From: an uncultured Pigmentiphaga sp.
Lineage (GTDB): Bacteria; Pseudomonadota; Gammaproteobacteria; Burkholderiales; Burkholderiaceae_B
Length of the DNA stretch: 50,549 bases
Direction: 5' to 3'
Assembly: GCA_937891425.1 (NCBI GenBank)
Contig: CALAGD010000007.1
Coordinates: 1-50,549, forward strand
The translations under genes and the position numbers were made by a program. Shown in pieces: positions 34,091 through 41,932 of this stretch; position 1 is the stretch's first letter; each line of letters opens with the position of its first letter. The notes below the pieces were generated by a model, which saw nothing but the letters and a program-made list of their open reading frames with translations, was not told the origin of the DNA and made no database searches.

Positions 34091-34119
34091 CCGGCCGCGT
34101 GCCGCGTGCATGTGGCCGG
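34091..34119 (+). terminator. Hairpin after prpD
   Basis: CCGGCCGCGTGC (34091-34102) pairs with GCATGTGGCCGG (34108-34119) over 12 bp, two of them G-T, with a 5-base loop, 19 bases after the prpD stop. No T-run follows. It marks the convergent prpD/pncB boundary. Confidence 0.5.
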
Positions 34120-34274
34120 AGTGCGAGCGTCATGCGTGCGATACGTATCGCAAATCCTCCCGTGCATGAACTGCAGCGGCAGGGGTACTGGATGCGGGCG
34201 CGCATGGGCCGACGGCCAATGCACCCAGGCGCAACAGCTGGGGCTGGCGTCGCCGCCTGACCCGCGCCCTTCGC

Positions 34275-35501
34275 TCAGGTCCGGTCTTCCCCGTCGTCGT
34301 AGTCGGGGATGTTGAAGACCTTCTTGAGATAGGCAACGAACGTGGCGTCGACGTCTTGCATGACCTTGCCCGCCGCATCAGGCAGTTTTGCCACGGGCTG
34401 CCCGTTGCACTCTACCAGTTTCATGACGATATTGATGCGGTCGAGCCCCATGTCGTTGGTGAGATAGGTGCCGATGCCAAAGCCCAGGTGGGTACGCTCG
34501 CAGAAATGTGCATGCAAATCGAGCGCCCGCTGAAAATCGAGCGCATCCGAGAACACCAGTCGCTTCGTATGCGGATCGATCCGCAGCGACTCGTAATGCC
34601 TGAGCGCCTTTTCGCCCCAGGTGTAGGGATCGCCTGAATCGTGCCTCAGTCCATCGAAGAGCTTCGCGAAGTACAGATCGAAATCGGTCAGGAAAGCGTC
34701 CATGCCGACGGCATCGGTCAGCGCGATGCCCAGGTCGCCCCTGTACTCCTGTACCCAGTCTTCAAGCGCGGCCCGCTGGAAGTCGCGCAAACGCACGCGC
34801 TGGGCCTGATATGAAAGCAGATACTCGTGCGCCATGGTGCCGATGGGTACGAGGCCGAGGTCTTTGGCGAACATGACGTTGGACGTGCCCTTGAACATGT
34901 CGGGCAGCTCCACTTTCAGCGTAGTCAGCACCTCCTGTTGCCAGGCCTTCGAAAAACGACGGCGCGCCCCGAAGTCGAAGAATTCGAACGGGTGACGCCC
35001 CGAGGTAAGCCGCGGGTTGCTGTCCGCAGCATCCTTGAGCAGTTGCACCTTCCCGCGCAGGCGTTCGCGCCCGCCGGCCATTGCCTGCTCCTGGTCGAAC
35101 TGTCGGTAATACAGTTCGTTGACGATGGTAAGCACGTGGATCTCGAAGCCCATGACGTGCACCTGCGGCCCACGCGCCTCGATGCGCAGGTCGTCGCCCT
35201 CCACCCAGACCCGGATGAACTTGCGCTGATACTGGAAGATGCGCAGGAAATCGATGAAATCCGGCTTCATGAAACGCAGGCCAGCCAGGTAGGCGAGCTC
35301 GGCTTCGGTGAACCGCAGGCTGCACAGCGCATCGAGTTCTTCTTCAACTTGGGCGCGCAACCGGGCCAACGGATATAGCGGCCGGTTTCGGCACACGAAC
35401 CGGTAAACGGCCTGGTTCGCCGGGTTGCGATGCAGCATGGCCTGCCACATCGTGAATTTGTATAAATCGGTATCGAGTAGACTGGTCGTTATTGGATTCA
35501 T
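34275..35501 (-). CDS. pncB: Nicotinate phosphoribosyltransferase PncB
   Basis: PncB makes nicotinate mononucleotide from nicotinate in NAD salvage. The 408-residue product shows the family start LLDTDLYKFTMWQAMLH and YRFVCRNR. The TSGRHPFEFFDFGARRRFS segment and TNVMFAKDLGLVPIGTMAHEYL (with S in place of the first T here) lie in the middle, and FSDALDF, GIGTYLTND and MKLVECNGQPVAKL follow. The ATG at 35501 lies eight bases after the glgP stop, and a GTG one codon earlier is also in frame. The pair is therefore probably cotranscribed and translationally coupled, an unusual partnership. Confidence 0.96.
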   Translation of the reverse strand: MNPITTSLLDTDLYKFTMWQAMLHRNPANQAVYRFVCRNRPLYPLARLRAQVEEELDALCSLRFTEAELAYLAGLRFMKPDFIDFLRIFQYQRKFIRVWVEGDDLRIEARGPQVHVMGFEIHVLTIVNELYYRQFDQEQAMAGGRERLRGKVQLLKDAADSNPRLTSGRHPFEFFDFGARRRFSKAWQQEVLTTLKVELPDMFKGTSNVMFAKDLGLVPIGTMAHEYLLSYQAQRVRLRDFQRAALEDWVQEYRGDLGIALTDAVGMDAFLTDFDLYFAKLFDGLRHDSGDPYTWGEKALRHYESLRIDPHTKRLVFSDALDFQRALDLHAHFCERTHLGFGIGTYLTNDMGLDRINIVMKLVECNGQPVAKLPDAAGKVMQDVDATFVAYLKKVFNIPDYDDGEDRT

Positions 35502-35509
35502 CACTGTGA

Positions 35510-38029
35510 TCAGTTCATCCCTGCCTGCAGGTCCACATGCAGGGGCATGGGCAAGGGATCTACCTTCCATACACGCTGGCAATACTCGCGGATGGTGCGA
35601 TCCGATGAGAACCTGCACGAGCGTGCACAATTGCGTATGGACTTTTCGGTCCAGTGGGTCACTTCGAGATAGGCGCCATCGACATTGCCCTGGACCTGAA
35701 CATACGAATCATAATCGGCCAACAGCATATACCTGTCGGTTTCCATCAGTTCGCGAATGACGGGAAGAAACCGGTCGCCGGTACCCCGCGAGAAAAAGCC
35801 CGAGGCGATAAGGTCGATGGTCGCGCGCAGCTCGTCGTGCTCCTCGTACCAGGCTCGCGGATCATAACCGCTCTCGTGCAGTGCATGCACCTCGCCCGCG
35901 TGCATCCCGAACCGGAAGAACGCGTCGGGGCCGACGGCATCGCATATCTCGATATTGGCCCCGTCCATGGTGCCGATCGTGAGTGCCCCGTTCATGGCAA
36001 ACTTCATGTTCCCGGTACCCGATGCTTCCTTGCCCGCGAGCGAGATCTGTTCGGACAGATCAGCAGCCGGGTAGATGCGTTGCGCCAGGCTCACGTTGAA
36101 ATTCGGCAGAAACACCACCTTCAGGCTGTCCCTGACGTCGGGGTCGTGGTTGATCACCTGCCCCACCGCATGAATGAGCTCGATGAGGAGCTTCGCCTGC
36201 CGATAGCCCGGCGCGGCCTTGCCCGAGAATACGAAGGTACGCGGCACCCGGGGCACCAGCGATCCGGACTTCAGCCGCCGGTACAGGGCGACAATGTAGA
36301 GCACGAGCAGGTGCTGACGCTTGTACTCGTGTATGCGTTTCACGAGCACGTCAAACATCGAGTCAGGGTCCACCCGCACGCCGGTGCGCTGTTCGACAAG
36401 CGTGGCAAGGTCCGCCTTGTTGGCACGTTTGATCTGCTGCCACCGTTCGCGGAAGTGGCTGTCGCTGGCGTAGGCTTCGATGTCGGCCACCCGTTCCCAG
36501 TCGGTGCGCCAGCCTTCGCCTACCACTTCATCGAGCAGCATTCCCAGTCGCGGATTGCCCAGAGCTACCCAACGCCGTGGCGTGACGCCATTGGTAATGC
36601 TCACGAAGCGGTCTGGCCACATGGTGTAGAAGTCGCGCAAGACGTCGCGCTGCAGCAGCCCGGTGTGCAGCTCCGAAACCCCGTTGATGGTGTGGCTGCC
36701 TACCGCGGCCAGATAGGCCATGTTCACCGACCCGCCATGCGAGTTGCCGATGATGCTCATGCGCGCGACCTGCTCCTCGTTGCCGAAGAAATGAATGCGC
36801 GCCTCATTGAGGAATCGCCGGTTGATTTCCTCGATGATCTCGAGGTGCCGTGGAAGCACGCGCCGGAACAGGTCAAGCGACCAGCGCTCAAGCGCCTCGG
36901 GCAACAGCGTATGGTTGGTGTAGGAAAACGCCTGGCGGGTAGTCTCCCATGCTGCCTCCCAGGGTACCAGGCGCTCGTCGACCAGCAAGCGCATCAGTTC
37001 CGCGATCCCCACCGCCGGGTGCGTGTCATTGAGCTGGATGGCGAACGACTCGTGGAGCCCGGTCACCGGTAGCCCGCGATATACCTGCATGCGCAACATG
37101 TCCTGCAGCGAACACGAGACGAAGAAGTACTGCTGCTCCAGGCGCAGCTCCTTGCCCTGCTCGCTTTCGTCGTTGGGATACAGCACCTTGCTGAGGTTCT
37201 CTGACGTCACCTTCTTGCTGACCGCACCCAGATAGTCGCCCCGGTTGAACACTGAGAAATCGAATTCCTCGGTGGCTTCCGCCCGCCATAGCCGCAGCGA
37301 GTTGACCGTTCCGACGCGGTAGCCGGCAATGGGAATGTCGAAGGGTACGCCTGCAACCGTCTTGTTCGGAACCCAGCGCACGCGGAAGCGTCCCTGGTCG
37401 TCGAGGTAATGCTCGGTGTAACCGCCCAGTTTCACTTCCACCGCCCATTCCGGGTGATGCACCTCCCAGGGATTGCCAAAGCGCAACCACTTGTCCGTGT
37501 CTTCGACCTGTGCACCGTCGACAATGGACTGGTGAAAAATGCCGTACTCGTAGCGGATGCCGTATCCGATGGCGGGCACCTCCTGGGTTGCCAGCGAGTC
37601 GAGCAGGCAGGCGGCAAGCCTGCCCAGCCCGCCATTGCCCAGCCCGGGTTCAAGCTCCTGCGCAAGCAGGACGTCGAGATCGAGCCCCAGCTCGCGCACC
37701 GCCGCTGCCACCTGGTCGCGTATGCCCAAGAACAGGAGGTTGTTGGCAAGGAACGGGCCGGTGAGGAACTCGGCCGACAGGTAGGCCACCCGGCGCGCAC
37801 GTGCCCGCAACTGGATGTTCTCCGCCCGTTGCAGCAACAGGAAGTCGCGCACCGTATAGGCCAGCGCCTGGTAAAAGTCGTTCAGCGATGCCAATTCGAT
37901 GGGCCTGCCCAGAGTGAACAGCAGGTGACTCAGTACGGAGCGCCGCAGACCGGCCGGGGTGGCGTCCAGACGGGTCTGTGCGGCCTGCGCAACAGGCGGA
38001 TCGCTTTCGGGATGCGGGAGTTCGGCCAC
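35510..38029 (-). CDS. glgP: Glycogen/starch/alpha-glucan phosphorylase GlgP
   Basis: GlgP releases glucose-1-phosphate from glycogen using pyridoxal phosphate. The 839-residue product has the usual length. It shows RVAYLSAEFLTGPFLANNLL near the N-terminus and GLGNGGLGRLAACLLDSLAT. The cofactor-lysine motif KEASGTGNMKFAMNGALTIGT lies towards the C-terminus. The start is taken as the GTG at 38029, since AGGAG lies six bases upstream. The frame is open to a TTG at 38095, but no ATG precedes the conserved part. No other glycogen gene is seen in this window. pncB follows after eight bases. Confidence 0.95.
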   Translation of the reverse strand: MAELPHPESDPPVAQAAQTRLDATPAGLRRSVLSHLLFTLGRPIELASLNDFYQALAYTVRDFLLLQRAENIQLRARARRVAYLSAEFLTGPFLANNLLFLGIRDQVAAAVRELGLDLDVLLAQELEPGLGNGGLGRLAACLLDSLATQEVPAIGYGIRYEYGIFHQSIVDGAQVEDTDKWLRFGNPWEVHHPEWAVEVKLGGYTEHYLDDQGRFRVRWVPNKTVAGVPFDIPIAGYRVGTVNSLRLWRAEATEEFDFSVFNRGDYLGAVSKKVTSENLSKVLYPNDESEQGKELRLEQQYFFVSCSLQDMLRMQVYRGLPVTGLHESFAIQLNDTHPAVGIAELMRLLVDERLVPWEAAWETTRQAFSYTNHTLLPEALERWSLDLFRRVLPRHLEIIEEINRRFLNEARIHFFGNEEQVARMSIIGNSHGGSVNMAYLAAVGSHTINGVSELHTGLLQRDVLRDFYTMWPDRFVSITNGVTPRRWVALGNPRLGMLLDEVVGEGWRTDWERVADIEAYASDSHFRERWQQIKRANKADLATLVEQRTGVRVDPDSMFDVLVKRIHEYKRQHLLVLYIVALYRRLKSGSLVPRVPRTFVFSGKAAPGYRQAKLLIELIHAVGQVINHDPDVRDSLKVVFLPNFNVSLAQRIYPAADLSEQISLAGKEASGTGNMKFAMNGALTIGTMDGANIEICDAVGPDAFFRFGMHAGEVHALHESGYDPRAWYEEHDELRATIDLIASGFFSRGTGDRFLPVIRELMETDRYMLLADYDSYVQVQGNVDGAYLEVTHWTEKSIRNCARSCRFSSDRTIREYCQRVWKVDPLPMPLHVDLQAGMN

Positions 38030-38306
38030 GATGGCTCCTCGGTCGATGACTGAAAATACCACTGACGACGCGGTCTTGCGGTGGGAAATGCGCAACGGTC
38101 AGCGCACGGGTTGGGCCCGCGTGTTGCCGCACGGCGCACGGAACATGCCGGAATGCCCTGCGCATTACGGCAAAACGCACGGGATGACGTACCATTGCAT
38201 CAGAGGAGACCTCGTCGCTGCCGCGACGCTCCGCATGACATATCCCGTCTGCATTTCACCAGAATACAGCGTTCGTCCGCTCACACTTCTGTATCGAGGA
38301 GCACTC

Positions 38307-38633
38307 ATGACCCGTCGTCTGATCACACTGCTTTCGCTCATCATCCTGGCTGGATGTGCCTCCACTGGCGGTAGCGCATCCGATGCCACGGGCTCGTCAT
38401 CTGCCAGCGGCCGACCGGCCGCCGTCGGCAGCGAATGCAAGTCGGACAGCGTTGCTGCCCTGACCGGCACGGCCTATTCCGACTCGCTCGCACAACGCGC
38501 CCAAAGGCAGAGCGGCTCGACCGTCTTGCGCGTGCTCCGCCCGGGCGAGCTGATGACGCTTGAATACAACCCCCAACGTCTGACCATCGTCATCGATGAC
38601 GACGGCAAGATTGCCTCGATCCGTTGCGGCTAG
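38307..38633 (+). CDS. Lipoprotein with I78-type peptidase inhibitor domain
   Basis: The 108-residue product starts with a short lipoprotein signal ending in LAGC, so Cys17 is the likely lipidated residue. A Ser/Gly/Ala-rich linker of about 30 residues follows. The C-terminal ~60 residues look like a peptidase inhibitor I78 domain: a conserved GSTVLRVLRPGELMTLEY followed by RLTIVIDDDGKIASIRCG with the terminal Cys-Gly. The family is named from a serine protease inhibitor. Whether this protein inhibits a protease in the periplasm is not known. GAGGAG lies six bases before the ATG. It is divergent from glgP and convergent with the hydrolase gene. Confidence 0.85.
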   Translation: MTRRLITLLSLIILAGCASTGGSASDATGSSSASGRPAAVGSECKSDSVAALTGTAYSDSLAQRAQRQSGSTVLRVLRPGELMTLEYNPQRLTIVIDDDGKIASIRCG

Positions 38634-38662
38634 CACGCCACCCCGGGCACCGGTGCAGCCGC

Positions 38663-39424
38663 TTATGTACGCCAGTGGGCGGCGCCGGCCACACGCGCCC
38701 CTATGACCATCTCACTCACCCAATTGACCAGAATGGAGGTATACGCCACCTGGCTCCTGTCAGTGCTCAACGCGTGGTCTGCGTCGTCAATGATCCGGTG
38801 CGTGAGCGAATGCGAATGCTGGAACGCCGCCCGATAATTCATGATGGTGGTGTGCGGCACATACGCGTCATGCTCCGATTCGACGATGAGCACATCCCCT
38901 TCGAACGCCTGGCATGCAGCCAGCGCGCGGTTCTCGTCCGGCCGCAGCCGCTGCTGCCGGAACCGGGTGAGATCCTCGCGGTTCAACTGGTATTTGGGGA
39001 CACGCCAGTCCTCGTCGCGATACAGGGCCGGCACGTGCAATGCCAGCCACTTCACGGGGCGCAAAGTGGTGAGTATCGCCGAAAGGTATCCGCCATAACT
39101 GCTGCCCACGACTGCGATCGCGTCGGTGTCCAGTCCGGGATGCGAGGCCAGCAGATCGTAAGCGGCGACAATGTCGCGCAGATTGTCTTCCGGCGTCACG
39201 CTCGCGCGCTGCGCGGCCGTTTCTTCATGACCGCGCAGGTCGAACGTCAGGCAGATGCATCCCAGACCGGCAATACTTGCGGCGCGCAGCTCGTCACTCT
39301 TCTGGCTTGCACCCCACCCGTGCACGAACAACACCCCCGGCCAGCGCGTGGCGGGCGCCATGAACGTAGCCGAAATGCGTTGCTCGCCGACCGGCAGCGT
39401 CACGACTTCACTGTGTGTTGCCAT
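38663..39424 (-). CDS. Alpha/beta hydrolase, translationally coupled to DUF3182
   Basis: The 253-residue cytosolic protein has an alpha/beta hydrolase fold. HGWGASQ (about 35-41) forms the oxyanion region, and the nucleophile Ser109 lies in GSSYGG. The other triad members are Asp186 (SEHDAYVP) and His217 (DADHAL). FDLRGHEET resembles the dienelactone hydrolase/acyl-peptidase-like groups. The substrate is unknown. Its ATG at 39424 overlaps the stop of the upstream DUF3182 gene as TAATG, so the two are almost certainly translated together. The gene ends 29 bases from the convergent lipoprotein gene. Confidence 0.88.
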   Translation of the reverse strand: MATHSEVVTLPVGEQRISATFMAPATRWPGVLFVHGWGASQKSDELRAASIAGLGCICLTFDLRGHEETAAQRASVTPEDNLRDIVAAYDLLASHPGLDTDAIAVVGSSYGGYLSAILTTLRPVKWLALHVPALYRDEDWRVPKYQLNREDLTRFRQQRLRPDENRALAACQAFEGDVLIVESEHDAYVPHTTIMNYRAAFQHSHSLTHRIIDDADHALSTDRSQVAYTSILVNWVSEMVIGARVAGAAHWRT

Positions 39425-40545
39425 TAGCGTTCGCCATACGATTCGAGCACGGTGTATTTCGAGATGAATCCCACCTCTTCGTCGAACCCGCTGTACGCGC
39501 ACATGGCGTCTGGCGGGATCGCCGCTTCCCGGCCATAGACCTCATGGCAGGCGGCGCACACGACCCGCTGCTGCGGCTCGGCGTGCAATGCCCGCAAGGC
39601 GGCCACTTCGGCGCCGCTAGCCCCGCCGATGCGCCAGGATTGTTCGAGCACGCCATACCGTTCCCGATCCGCGCCATCCCTTCCGCAGGCCACATCGTAG
39701 TTGCGCCGCGAGGCCACCAACCCGCCCAGACATTCGGAGGCGGCCCGATCGTAGACCTGTGCCAGCGCAACCGCCATGCGCATCGGCGCGGGCAACCCGA
39801 CGCGCATCAGCTCATCGAAGCCGCCGCGTACCGCCAACAGGCGCGATCCGCCATAAACCGGTTCCCCAGCATTGTCGGTGGTGAGGCATTGTGTGCCGCA
39901 ATAAGCCATGCACCAATCACCGACCACTACCCGCCCGACACTGAACGTCTGCACATTTTCAAGATGAGTTTCAATGACCAGGCCATGCCTGGCCAAGGAA
40001 AGCGCATCCATGGCCTCCAATGCCTTGAGCAAGCCGTTGATATCGTCCACGCGCGCCTGGCCCCGCCCCGCCGTTGCGGTCGCAGGCTTGAGCCGCACCG
40101 GCCCTTCGCGCAGCATGCGACGGCCCGCTACCTCTGCATCCTCCAGCGAAAAAGACGAGTAACCCGGCAGGACCACCGGCTCGACTTCCGTGGCGAAACG
40201 CTGGTCCCAGCCTTCAGGCTGAATCGCGCGTGGATGCACCAGAGCGTGTGTGATCACTTTGGTTGCCATCCATGGGCGCGGCACCATGCCCCCGAAGAAA
40301 TCCCTCTCCGAAGAGATGCCGAGGCGCTTCAGCTCAGCGTCGCCTACGAGCGTGGCGCTGGGTACCATGTAGGCCCCACGCGCAGGTGCCTCGCCCGGAC
40401 GGAGAACACCGCGGAAGTGCCCCCCCAGGATGTCTGCCAGGCCGCGTGCAACGTGTTCGTACGAACCCAGCTCGTGGCTGGGATCGCGCTCTCGGTTCGG
40501 GTACACCACCACTTCAGTCACGGGAGCAGAGGTAGTCGGATTCAT
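39424..40545 (-). CDS. DUF3182 family protein (ATP-grasp-like)
   Basis: The 373-residue product matches the DUF3182 family, which has no settled function. The middle looks like an ATP-grasp ligase. RLKPATATAGRGQARV (151-166) has a lysine and a glycine-rich loop like the nucleotide-binding part. GLVIETHLENVQTFSVG (188-204) resembles the next strands, and SRRNYDVACG (279-288) the metal/substrate end. The C-terminal tail has three cysteines (VVCAACHEVYG and MCAYSG, residues 330-349) that could bind a metal. The ATG at 40545 is preferred, and the longer frame is unlike the family. It is first of a two-gene unit with the hydrolase. A promoter, a palindrome and a DnaA-like box lie upstream. Confidence 0.85.
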   Translation of the reverse strand: MNPTTSAPVTEVVVYPNRERDPSHELGSYEHVARGLADILGGHFRGVLRPGEAPARGAYMVPSATLVGDAELKRLGISSERDFFGGMVPRPWMATKVITHALVHPRAIQPEGWDQRFATEVEPVVLPGYSSFSLEDAEVAGRRMLREGPVRLKPATATAGRGQARVDDINGLLKALEAMDALSLARHGLVIETHLENVQTFSVGRVVVGDWCMAYCGTQCLTTDNAGEPVYGGSRLLAVRGGFDELMRVGLPAPMRMAVALAQVYDRAASECLGGLVASRRNYDVACGRDGADRERYGVLEQSWRIGGASGAEVAALRALHAEPQQRVVCAACHEVYGREAAIPPDAMCAYSGFDEEVGFISKYTVLESYGER

Positions 40546-40642
40546 GCGGTGCCTCGTTGGTACGTCGTGCGCCCCCTTTCTGACGGGCGCGGCCGAGGGC
40601 AGCGCAAATGACGTGCCCGGGTGGCCCGTTTTCCCCACCGCC

Positions 40643-40651
40643 TGTGGATAA
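40643..40651 (-). promoter_or_regulatory. DnaA box-like nonamer
   Basis: The minus strand reads TTATCCACA, the consensus high-affinity DnaA box. It is the only exact copy I noticed in the window. It lies about 12 bases downstream of the predicted DUF3182 transcription start, so DnaA could affect this promoter. A single box may also be chance. Confidence 0.35.
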
Positions 40652-40655
40652 ACCT

Positions 40656-40667
40656 CGGGTTAACCCG
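40656..40667. promoter_or_regulatory. CGGGTTAACCCG palindrome at the DUF3182 transcription start
   Basis: This perfect 12-bp palindrome covers the predicted start point of the DUF3182-hydrolase transcript, just downstream of the -10 box, a classical repressor-operator position. The cognate regulator is not identifiable. Confidence 0.5.
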
Positions 40668-40669
40668 TG

Positions 40670-40698
40670 TACATATTACAAATAACCCATAAAATCAA
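40670..40698 (-). promoter_or_regulatory. Predicted promoter of DUF3182-hydrolase unit
   Basis: On the minus strand TTGATT (plus 40693-40698) and TATGTA (plus 40670-40675) are 17 bases apart in a locally AT-rich patch. The rest of the 345-base stretch between DUF3182 and the methyltransferase gene shows no other feature that I can support. Confidence 0.5.
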
Positions 40699-40890
40699 TT
40701 ACTTGGAAAACGTGCTCAACAAAGCGTCAACGACGCACCGGCACGTCCTGCAAGTACTACTGGGCACTCGCTGCAGGCAAACCCGACACGTACCGATAGC
40801 CGGGCGCACGAGCAGCACGGGCCACCCGTACTGCGGCCGGGACGCGTTGTGAAGAGCAAGACGGGATCCCTGCGCGGTCAGGCGCCCGGG

Positions 40891-41757
40891 TTACGCGAGC
40901 GTCGCTTCGCGACTTTCATGCTCCCCGGTGCTGCGCAGCGGCGGCACAAAGAAGCGATGCTGCAGCTCTTCCAGCCCGAAAGACTCCAGCAGGGCGCGCA
41001 ACCGTTGCGCGGGGCGCCCACGCGGGCGGTTGGCATAGGTGGCAATGATGAGTTCGTTCTTGAGCGAGTGCTCCCAGCCCACGAGCTCGGTAACGGTAAC
41101 CTGGTAGCCATGAGCTTCGAGCTGCAGGCAGCGCAATGCATTGGTCAGCTGGCTGCCGAACTCCCGCGTGTGCAGCGGGTGCCGCCAGATTTCCGATAAC
41201 GCTGTTTGTGCCAACATTTTGGCCTTCGTCTTGCGCAGCACTGCCGCCACCTCGGCCTGGCAGCACGGCACTACAACGATGTACCTCGCCTGCCGGGCAA
41301 GCCCGAAACGGATGGCATCATCCGTCGCCGTATCGCAGGCATGCAGGGCAGTGACGATGTCGACGCGCTCTGGCAACGCGGCGGAAACGATGGACTCTGC
41401 CACCGACATGTTGAGAAACGTCATGCGCTCGAAGCCCAGCCGCTGCGCGAGGTCCTGCGAGCGCGCGACCAGCTCGGCCCGTGTTTCGATGCCGTAGATA
41501 TGCGAGGCATCGGCGTGGTGCTTGAAGAACAGGTCGTACAGAATGAAGCCAAGGTACGACTTGCCCGCCCCGTGATCGACCAGCGCAGTGGCCCGCCCCT
41601 GTTGTTGCAGATCGAGCAGCAGCGGCTCGATGAACTGGAAAAGGTGGTAAACCTGCTTGAGCTTGCGGCGGCTGTCCTGGTTGAGCTTGCCATCGCGGGT
41701 GAGGATATGCAGGGCCTTGAGCACTTCGACAGACTGATCGGGACGCGGTTCGTACAT
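40891..41757 (-). CDS. Class I SAM-dependent methyltransferase (Methyltransf_32-like)
   Basis: The 288-residue cytosolic protein has a SAM-binding motif I in ALVDHGAGKSYLGFIL (58-73). An acidic residue after the next strand (YGIETRAELV) and DIVTALHACDTATDDAIRFGL and VVVPCCQAEV follow as motifs IV-VI. This pattern is like the broad Methyltransf_32 family, which includes poorly known RNA or protein methyltransferases. The N-terminal ~50 residues are helical and charged. The substrate is unknown. It starts 175 bases from acnB on the other strand, so the palindrome there could influence both genes. Confidence 0.85.
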   Translation of the reverse strand: MYEPRPDQSVEVLKALHILTRDGKLNQDSRRKLKQVYHLFQFIEPLLLDLQQQGRATALVDHGAGKSYLGFILYDLFFKHHADASHIYGIETRAELVARSQDLAQRLGFERMTFLNMSVAESIVSAALPERVDIVTALHACDTATDDAIRFGLARQARYIVVVPCCQAEVAAVLRKTKAKMLAQTALSEIWRHPLHTREFGSQLTNALRCLQLEAHGYQVTVTELVGWEHSLKNELIIATYANRPRGRPAQRLRALLESFGLEELQHRFFVPPLRSTGEHESREATLA

Positions 41758-41843
41758 GGGATGCTCGCACTGAAGCGCGAATTTTAGCGCCGCCGCGCCC
41801 TGCCCGCCGCACGGGCAACCTTGGGCACCATGCGGGTGTGGAA

Positions 41844-41855
41844 TCTTATATAAGA
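41844..41855. promoter_or_regulatory. TCTTATATAAGA palindrome upstream of acnB
   Basis: This is identical to the palindrome before mdh, and the following bases CACAAGAG keep a degenerate extra half-site. It ends 8 bases before the acnB -35 box. It is probably a binding site of the same regulator. Confidence 0.7.
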
Positions 41856-41863
41856 CACAAGAG

Positions 41864-41893
41864 TTGCGGCGCCGGATGCGCCCCCACTACAAT
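41864..41893 (+). promoter_or_regulatory. acnB promoter
   Basis: TTGCGG (-35, 41864-41869) and TACAAT (-10, 41888-41893) are 18 bases apart, giving a leader of about 35 bases before the acnB ATG. Confidence 0.65.
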
Positions 41894-41932
41894 AGGGTTT
41901 TCTGTCCTCCAACCTCTCACAAGTAGCCATCC

